64,000 nucleotides of DNA from Aphrophora alni (lineage: Eukaryota > Arthropoda > Insecta > Hemiptera > Aphrophoridae): positions 43,022,368 to 43,086,367 of the forward strand of contig OY740768.1 in assembly GCA_963513935.1 (NCBI GenBank). The letters run 5' to 3'. A program made the translations under genes and the position numbers. Below, piece after piece: positions 57,131 through 64,000 of the stretch. The notes under the pieces were generated by a model that worked only from the letters and a program-made list of their open reading frames with translations, was not told the DNA's origin and searched no databases. Numbering within the stretch: position 1 is the first letter of the stretch; each line of letters begins with the position of its first letter.

Positions 57131-59262
57131 GGGTAAGGAGCCAAATATGAGACCCCTTTTTATTTTTGATATAGATTACAAACTAAAAAAGTATACAATG
57201 TCTTTTATCGTCAAATCTATTAGGAGTTTATTTTAGTATAGTGTTTCAAATTCAAAAACCATAAAAAATACATACCTTTTTAAAGACATTATTTTTTCTC
57301 TAAAAAGTCAAAAATCCTCATTTAAAAAATGTGTTCTAATATGAGACCCCATGGTATCCTAATATGAGACCCCATGTTTTAAGTGACATAAATGATTTAG
57401 ATGGTATTAATTTCATAACATTTTTATTGATTCAAGTTCATACATTAATTTTGTGTATGTAAAATAGTCCAATAGTTTAGGTATAATTAGTTATTTATTT
57501 TATTCAAAAAATTCGCACTGCTTGCAAACAAAAATTGGCGTCAGCCTCAATTCCCTCTACATCACTCGAGTCAATGTCATAAACTTTTCTTTTTACAGGT
57601 TTCGGTTTTAGTTCAATTATACCCTTGCCTTTTCCCCTGCAGCAACCTTTTTCATTTTTTAACGCTTTTTTCTTATCAATAGTATCTTATCAATTCACTA
57701 TGAGTACCTTTTAAAGGGGTTGAAGTGATAATGTCAGCTTTTCGCGTCCTGTCTGGCTTAGAAGGGTCCTTGGATGGTAGCCGAGGAAGAGGAGCTATGT
57801 CTCCAGGGTTAATTACACCTTACCCAGAACTGCTACAGGATGGTTGCTCCTCCGGAATTCGATTTTGAGGCGAGTCTGGAGAGTGGATTGGGAAGTCATG
57901 GTCACTGAACACACGTTTGTTAAGTGGAAACAGAGCGGGTTTTCTGAAACTGTTCATGGTAGCAGCCCTGTTATAAGCAATCCCAAACAGTCCACCAACT
58001 ATGAGGTTCGTAACAATTTTTTTCAGGGTTGCTATGAAGCCAGTCTTTGACCACATTAGCATAAAATGTTTTGAGAGGGAACAAAAATCCAACATCGAGT
58101 GGCTGCATTTTATGGCTTGAATGTGATGGAAGCCAAACGTTCAATAGGCACATGGTTTTCTCTAGCTCTATTAATGAGATCAACATTTGTAGTATGAGAG
58201 TTATGTCCGTCAAGTAAAAGAAGTATGGGGTCGTCTTGAGAGAGCTTTGTATTCTTAACAAAATGATCAAATTACATAGTAGAAATTTCTGTTTGAATCC
58301 AACCTGAAGGAGGATTTGCAGCAACCGAACCATTCCATTTATCATTCGATTTGCCATTCGATTTCGTTTTATGCCTTTTTTTGGGCCAAACTATCAATGG
58401 TGGAACATAAGAACCTGCAGTATTCATGCAAGTAATTGTGTTAAGATGTCCCCGTTCAGCCGAAGTCAAATTTGCTATATTTTTGTTCCCCTTTAGTGTT
58501 ATAACTTTAACCGACTTGTGTTGCACAATTGTAAGGCCAGTTTCGTCTACGTTATACAATCTAATAGGATTGCTTTTAATTTTGAATAATTCAAGCTCAT
58601 ATAACTCAAAAACAATTTCATATTCTCCGGACTGAATCCTTTTATTCTAGCCATAGATGTTCTTTGAGGCTTAGCAAGTTGTGGATGACACTTTAAGAAG
58701 CCTTTTAACCATTTTCTACCTGCAGATTGTTTTCAGATGCAAATGGGTGATTGAGTCCATTTTCATTGAAAGCCGAAAGGCTATTCGAGTGATATCTTTC
58801 CTTCTTAAACCATAAAATCTGGCGTCAATTTCTACACAGTATTTGACCAATAACTCTTCACATTCTTAGGAAAAACTGGTTTCCCTCCTAAACTTACATT
58901 CGGAAGTTTTTTCTTGGTCTTTTCCAAGGTACTTTTAAGGACTCCAAAATATTTTGAGGCTTGTTTGTATCCCAATTTAGCACAGCTTACAGCTTTAACA
59001 AGTCGAACCATCATAGTGGGGACCCACTTTTTTTTATTTCTCCGCAGAAGGCATCTAAAATTAAAAAGAGAAACATTGTGTAGACTTGCCTGATTTCTTT
59101 TTTACTTTTAGTGATTTTTTAAATCTTTTTGTATTCTCCAAGCGTACGGTTATATCTCAGACCACAACTAGCACTAAGGGCTATTGCTTTTTACTTTGCT
59201 CACCAGGCTCCAGCACATGTAGGACCCGTGAGGTTGGGGTCTCATATTAGGCGCCCTCACCC
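57131..59262 (-). mobile_element. pogo/Tigger-type DNA transposon, 2132 bp
   Basis: The ends GGGTAAGGAGCCAAATATGA and GGGTGAGGGCGCCTAATATG (right end, reverse complement) are imperfect inverted repeats, each followed by GACCCC; TA flanks both (57129-57130, 59263-59264). Near the left end AATATGAGACCCC occurs three times (about 57145, 57337, 57361). The transposase runs on the minus strand and is broken. This is the Tc1/mariner superfamily, pogo/Tigger branch. Confidence 0.9.
57820..59014 (-). pseudogene. Tigger-like transposase, frameshifted
   Basis: On the minus strand the parts follow the family order: an N-terminal helix-turn-helix (GYKQASKYFGVLKSTLEKTK, 59014-58832), a second DNA-binding part (AGRKWLKGFLKCHPQL, about 58720), the DDE domain with YNVDETG (58559 onward), LLLDGHNSHTTN (about 58225), HKMQPLDVGFLFPLKTFY (about 58120), and a C-terminal FRKPALFPLNKRVFSDHDF block (about 57960-57890). 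All three Asp motifs can be seen. At least three frame changes separate the parts, so no active enzyme can be made. Confidence 0.85.
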
Positions 59263-59264
59263 TA

Positions 59265-62200
59265 GATCAGGTTCACTTTAGTTAACCAGATTCAGGGGTT
59301 GTGAAGCTCTGGTTTAGCAATCGTATCCTAATGATTCTGAACTGTCAAACATCCTTAGGTAACCATGTAAGATACTCTTTACGTAAAAGTAGATATATAT
59401 TTTCAATGAACTTTTGTGTGTATCAATGTGTAGGCCTACTAATATTTTACATCTGTATGATTCTTTACAGCGAAGAAAGTCATCCCCTCCTCATCTTGTG
59501 AGGTAGGCCTGTTCAACTTTTTGGTTTAGACTTTTCTTTGGGAATAATCAAATGTAGTGAAACATTTAAAACGTAATACCGAATGTTTACGTCAATAAAA
59601 TACTTTCTTTATTAAGTCACTGCAAAGGAGATAGAAAGTCCGAGAGGTGGTGGTTTTTACGAGCAGAAATGTTGATTCTCCCAAGTTGTAAATTAAAAAC
59701 AGGCACCGCTTAATTAAACTCTTTAATTACTGTAATTAAAAAAAATGAGAAAACACTTAAAATAGCAAACAGTTAGTGTAGATAAATAATTTTGCAATAC
59801 ATTTCTAGAAGGCAGTATAAACAAAATGTACACAATACAAAACTGGTGAAAACTCTACTGAAATTTTGAACTCAAAATTCAAAACTAATTTTTAACTGCA
59901 GAGGTTAGATAATCTTGCAAATTGAAGGAAATTTCATTCAGTCGCACTTTTTTGTTTTATTATAACCTTACTTTTAACTTCAGGACTGAAATTGTATGTT
60001 TTAAAATTGAAAATACATTAAAAAAGACTGTTAATCAGTTGTATAAAGTAAGAATAAAATTGTCTTACATTTTTATTTTTTATCGGTGGCTTACCGTAAA
60101 AAAATAGGCACTCACTTAAAAAAGCTTTGGTAATTAAAATTAAATCTAAGTAGTACCTTTATGGTACTAAAACAGCCCCATCATACAATGTAATACAAGC
60201 AGATCCTTTAAATGTAATGCCCAAAAGTTGGTTTCTTGGGCTTTATAAGAAACATTAAATTGCATTGGTAGCTCAAAGGGTTTTGTTGAGTTTTTTTAAA
60301 ACAGTCGATAAACAGGTTTTATGATCTTTGTAATTGTACTACTCGACTACTACACTACTCTCACTACTCTCTTTGGCGGATGTACTAAAAAGTCTAAAGT
60401 CTACACTCAGTGCCCGGTGGGCCTCGTGACTGTACAATGTGAAGAAACCAAGCTCGGTCATGCCGGTTTTTGTAACTATACAAATATCATATTATCTTTG
60501 GAGATCTGTTTTCGCATTATATTTTCACAATACCTTCGCTATTCGTTATTGTAGAGACATTTTTGACACTACTTGTAGTTGGTACTTGTAGAATTTTTGA
60601 CAAATTTTTACAAATACACATTTTTTATTTAGATTAGTGTTTTTAAGTTCAATAGCACTCGCAAAAAATGCTTTTTTTAATTGCCGCCATTTTGATATTT
60701 TTAATTCAATTTTTCTGAATATTTTTTTGGGAGGGTTTTAAGGCGAAAAAACCATTGCGGTCATTATCCCATTATGAATGAAAATAGGATTCTATGTGAG
60801 GAAACTAGTCCCCTTTACCAAATTTCATCGTTCTATCTTAATTTTTGGGGCCATTGTTGTGTGTTATATTGTGGCCAACGACAACGGACAGACGGTTTGT
60901 CGAAAAATCACTTTTTAGGTTTTCAGAACATGAATCTTGAGATCAGTAAAAAAAAACGGAGGTCAAAATTTGTTGTGATTAGGCTGTACGTCGTGTAGGC
61001 CTACTGGAATAAGTAAAAAAATATGTAATTTTGAAATAGTTAAAAAGATGTGATGTGTCCAGCACAACTCTGTCGTATTAACTGTACGCCATAAAAAATA
61101 TAAATATTTAGACTTTCATAAAAACCAGTCATTGAATAATTTTAGGATGTTTGACTTGATAGAATGTATGAGCCCAATTGGTATCAGGTTGCCCTGACGC
61201 CCTATCAACGGGTAAACTATGAGTTATTTTTCTATTACAACCAAACATTCTCTAGATTTAACAGTCTCTTTGATCAGATTTAAAGTGAACAAAATCTGAG
61301 TTTTGCCAATTAACACGGAGTATTCAAGAAACAACCAAACACCATGGCTTTGTACAAATAAGATGATAACTGCAGAATTGAAATATGTTATGGCGTAAAA
61401 CTAACCTATCCTAACCTACCTTTGGCCCATCTCTTACTCCAGGAAATACAAATGATGTAGCACACATCTACTTTTAAGAAGATAAAGTTATAGATCCATT
61501 TTTTAAATATGCATTTATGCAAAAATAACTACTGATTAAATTATCCATAATTCTTACAGCTTGTTTTTGAAAATGTAAGTCATTTGCTTAGTGGTAGAAA
61601 TTCCATAATTTAAGCGGGATAAAGTTCATTTTTAGAATTGGTTCAAGACACTTATATTCTTAGTAAGAAAACTACTGAACTGAACTCATTTGTATGGTTC
61701 ATTCACCCCAATATACTATCTAGAATGAGTACCTACACACTATATTTTTATTACTGACCATTCCCATGCCCGACACTGAAACAAAGTTGTTTAGTACAAA
61801 CAGGTCTAAGATTCTAAGCACAAGTTGGAGTGCTAATGTATATGTTGGACGAATAACTATATATGTAACCTAATGGTTAGTTAGTTGGTAATCAAAGCCG
61901 TTTTACTGGTTTATCATCTTCCAACAACCCAGCAATTACTATCATATCACTTATCAATTATCCATCTTATCCTGTTCGTTTCTAAACACTTTACAAGATC
62001 ATGCTTATAAACGGTTGCTAAAAACAAGGTTAATGTTTACTTATTACAACAGGTAGTTGGTTATTTCCTAAAATACATAATACTTGTATAGTCTGAGTTA
62101 AATGACAGCACCTTTATTGTTTTATACAATTTATAGGCTATATTGATTTTATTCTGTATCGTCGAAAAATGACATTAATAATAAAAAACTTTATAACACA

Positions 62201-63839
62201 GTGATAATATGGAGTTTTCCCCTTAAGCGAACCGTCCAAAGCGTAATAGTCTATCTCATTAAAAAAAAAGTTTCATAATAGCAAACTTTGAGGTCACAGC
62301 AATATACCCGTATCTCACTCTAAGGCGAGTCAAAAACGCTAATACAATATAACGTATCTCAAAAAATAAAAATAAAATCCTAACCCAAATAGCGGCATCT
62401 CTATTTCCTAAACGAAATAGTTGCTTCTCTGAGATACTACTCTTTTACTAGGTAATTCTCACACTTCAGCTAACTACTTCCTTAGCAAAGAGTCAAATCT
62501 TTAGACATACGACAAATCTCCTTAGGGAATACAGTTTCTAACAGGTCGTCTGTCAGCTGTTTCCCTCCAATTTCATCAAGTGGCTATTATTATTGTGTAG
62601 TTTTCCAGCATCAAAAGTTATTTCTGTCAACTATTTAATCTGGTTTGTCTACAATAGAACTCCTTACGTTACAGTGATATATTTTAGTATCCTTGTCCAC
62701 GATGAGGTAAGTAAATGATTTAACTAATTTATAAGATAAAAGACAATTCGTTGTATTCTTGACATATTTTCTAGTCTTGTCTTAATATTCAATAAATAAT
62801 AGTTGTTGGTTATTTTCCATTAAATAACGTGTTGAGTATGCAAGCCAGTAACATTGTAAATAAGAAGGAACAAAATTCTGTCTTTTACTTACCGAAATAG
62901 AAAAGGTAAACTGGAAACATTTAAAATGGCAGTTTTCACTCATCGAATAACCGTATATAATTAAATTTTTGTACCCGTCCGGAAAAAAGAGTTCCAAACC
63001 TTTTGCTGCCTTATGGCATGAAGGCCTCTTTTGGGGATCTAAAAAGATGATATAATTAGTACAGTTTACCTGTTCTTTTGATTAAAAATAGACTGTAAAA
63101 AAATCACACTTTGGTTCTGTGCAAAATTAAAACTGGTTATTTTCTTTCTTTTCTTTTTTTTTTTTCATTATATTGTAAATTCAAGGGAAGTAATTGTCAA
63201 TGAAAATACCATCAGATATTTTGAGCCAGTACATATATTCATGGTGACTGACTATTTTTACCATCGAGTGGAGCTGTCCATGCTATATGATTTTGGAAAT
63301 TTTGTCAAAGCCGTCAAATGGGCAGCCCCCAATACATTATTCATTTTCCTGTACGTTGAATCGCTTGGAAAGGAGACCTATCTCCACGATATGGTAAAAG
63401 TGGTATTTAAAAGAGGAAGTTAACAGGTAATGTTCAAAAATGACTTGACTGATAATGCGTATCACGAAGAGAATTTTTTGAATGCAAACATTACAAAACA
63501 AAATATATTTGCTTTGACTACAAAAACGAGTTAGAATTAAAGGGATTTCGTCCGATAAAAAGAAAAATATTTTCAAAATCTTGGTGGTTTGTTGTTACAA
63601 ATCCGTCTCTAGTTTTGTCAAAACCTACCTGAATCTGCAAAATAAATAGCAGGAAGAAAATAACGGTTTATGTTTTATCTATACTCGTGGGCTATGTAAT
63701 TATAAATAGTCAGTTTTGAATGAGGAAAACTACGAGATTTCTGAATTTTATTTTATACCTGATAAGTATGGTATGTTCTACCATATAGTGTTTATTACAT
63801 AATTTTCTTGTAAACATTGAATTTCTTTATTATTAAATG
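59265..63839. other. Intergenic, no gene identified
   Basis: Frames of 60-77 codons occur on both strands with no domain or splice support. The stretch 60640-60960 carries a CGGACAGACGGTTTGTCGAAAA block related to the old dispersed repeats at 4.6, 29.5 and 41.8 kb. A possible short first exon (ATGAG before GTAAGT at 62707) is discussed as a finding only. Confidence 0.45.
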
Positions 63840-63930
63840 AAAAAAGGTCTAGGAGTCTTTATTTTATGTTCAATTCTCCTCTTTTTTATAAGGCGATAGT
63901 GAAATGTTTTTCTTCTTTAACATCAAGTAA
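63840..63930. repeat. Dispersed LTR-like fragment, copy 3
   Basis: GTCTTTATTTTATGTTC then TTTTTTATAAGGCGAT and a GTTTTTCTTCTTTAACATCAA block, as in 22090-22160. Confidence 0.5.
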
Positions 63931-64000
63931 AGGAAGTACATGAACGCACAATACTATTAACTGAAGTTTTTTAGAATTTTATACTTTGTATATAATCTCC

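Overview
This window is eukaryotic: AT-rich, with spliced genes bearing GT-AG introns, long microsatellites, and many eukaryotic transposons (PIF/Harbinger, pogo/Tigger, piggyBac, LTR elements, MITEs). The gene content, the repeat style and the single-codon-scale first exons fit an arthropod, most likely an insect. A hemipteran is my guess, but nothing here proves it. Most of the 64 kb is intron, intergenic DNA or transposon relic, and few of the longer open frames are real genes.

The left third (about 3.5-25 kb) holds the host genes. A four-exon gene on the plus strand (3549-11157) encodes a 161-residue MORN-repeat protein of the MORN4/retinophilin type; its exon phases join exactly. Nested in its first intron, on the opposite strand, is a two-exon gene for a tiny secreted peptide (first exon MYKAFA, then the rest of a signal peptide and a 25-residue Gly-rich mature peptide). 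Two more members of this family lie downstream on the plus strand, with second exons at 15683-15817 and 24654-24788. The middle member has two tandem first exons with their own upstream regions (12688 and 14054), made by a partial tandem duplication of about 1.37 kb. I do not recognise the peptide family. It is the best candidate here for an undescribed system.

From 18.0 to 20.5 kb lies a decayed two-gene Harbinger element (a MADF-like exon and a HARBI1-like C-terminal relic) next to a 53-bp minisatellite of 23 units. The minisatellite shows a five-unit higher-order repeat. At 20.7 kb on the minus strand is a well-formed terminal exon with a knottin-like cysteine pattern.

The middle (25-48 kb) has no confident host gene. 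It carries a 373-bp palindromic MITE with perfect 8-bp target duplications (a 185-bp relative sits at 54.6 kb), a piggyBac relic (34.1-35.4 kb), a 0.4-kb palindromic MITE (40.2 kb), old dispersed repeats, a possible 52-residue membrane microprotein (42.4 kb), and a HARBI1-like pseudogene with two in-frame stops (47 kb).

The right part contains a complete but non-autonomous LTR retrotransposon (48204-54486). Its 2071-bp LTRs are collinear without an indel and showed no difference where I compared them, so the insertion is recent; it has a primer-binding site matching initiator tRNA-Met and a polypurine tract. Further right is a 2.1-kb pogo/Tigger element (57131-59262) with TA target duplication, terminal inverted repeats and a broken transposase. 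The last 4.7 kb shows no supported gene.
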